Source of the DNA: Chloroflexota bacterium
Lineage (GTDB): Bacteria; Chloroflexota; Dehalococcoidia; UBA3495
Reading direction: 5' to 3'
DNA length: 5,176 nt
Assembly: GCA_022571575.1 (NCBI GenBank)
Contig: JACZXN010000160.1
Coordinates: forward strand, 1-5,176
Part shown: in pieces, positions 4,949 to 5,176 of the stretch
Position numbering within the stretch: position 1 is the first letter of the stretch
How the letters are laid out: each line of letters begins with the position of its first letter
The notes under the pieces: model-generated
Database searches by the model: none
What the model was told of the DNA's origin: nothing
What the model saw: only the letters and a program-made list of their open reading frames with translations
Program-made: the position numbers and the translations under genes

Positions 4949-5176
4949 CCTGGTTAGGACATTCTTGCTTCCGTCTCCACGACGCCGACATGATCGTGGT
5001 GACAGACCCTTATCCTGCGTCGATCGGCCTGAGGGTCGATAACCGCCCCGCATCGGTGGTGACCGTCAGCAACCCCCACCCCAATCACAGCAACGCTGAG
5101 AGCATCGAAGGGGCGCCCAAGGTGTTCAGCGCCCCCGGAGAATACGAATTCAACGGCCTAACCGCCCGGGTTGTGA
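4939..5176 (+). CDS. Metallo-beta-lactamase-fold protein, N-terminal fragment
   Basis: The first 79 codons are present; the gene leaves the right edge. MDITWLGHSCFRL (1-13), VVTDPY (20-25), VVTVSNPHPNHSN (40-52) and the following GAPKVFSAPGEYEFNG (58-73) are the opening strands of the UlaG/YtkL-like group of MBL-fold hydrolases. The ATG at 4939 overlaps the bioY end by 10 bp, implying co-transcription and coupling. The canonical HxHxDH metal motif is here NPHPNH (45-50): the first His and the Asp are both Asn, leaving only H47 and H50. The hydrolase activity may therefore be lost or changed. Substrate is unknown; a direct link to biotin is not shown. Confidence 0.85.
   Translation, partial: MDITWLGHSCFRLHDADMIVVTDPYPASIGLRVDNRPASVVTVSNPHPNHSNAESIEGAPKVFSAPGEYEFNGLTARVV

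Overview
This is a GC-rich, gene-dense bacterial chromosomal fragment of ordinary housekeeping genes. HrcA, a bacterial-type PolX with a PHP domain, and BioY in this arrangement fit a Chloroflexota bacterium (Dehalococcoidia or SAR202-like). The uncharacterised 259-residue protein also looks to me like a family common in that phylum. This assignment comes from recalled protein character, not from any search, and is moderate at best. No mobile elements, CRISPR arrays, tRNAs or rRNAs are visible.

Layout. The left four-fifths is read on the minus strand. From right to left it runs hrcA (heat-shock repressor), polX (repair DNA polymerase/exonuclease) and an uncharacterised conserved protein, then a 261-bp gap, then the first 65 codons of valS (valyl-tRNA synthetase), which leaves the window. 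hrcA and polX are 6 bp apart, and polX and the unknown gene overlap by 4 bp (ATGA), so the three look like one operon. A weak intrinsic terminator lies in the gap before valS, and valS has its own possible promoter. The gap also holds a T-box-like motif and a strong hairpin just upstream of the valS ribosome binding site.

The right end is read on the plus strand: bioY (biotin uptake S component), then the start of a metallo-beta-lactamase-fold protein overlapping it by 10 bp. hrcA and bioY are divergent across 216 bp (4064-4279). That region holds two good sigma-70-type promoters back to back, with -35 boxes only 3 bp apart. It also holds an inverted repeat in the hrcA leader and a duplicated, partly palindromic element on the bioY start-site side.

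Most interesting points: (1) the duplicated operator-like element before bioY; (2) hrcA without a recognisable CIRCE operator, but with a different inverted repeat in the usual place; (3) the T-box-like sequence before valS, with evidence for and against; (4) the apparently degenerate metal-binding motif of the MBL-fold protein; (5) the linkage of a heat-shock repressor to a repair polymerase and an unknown protein. I see no convincing new multi-gene system; the novelty, if any, is in regulation and in the unknown protein.
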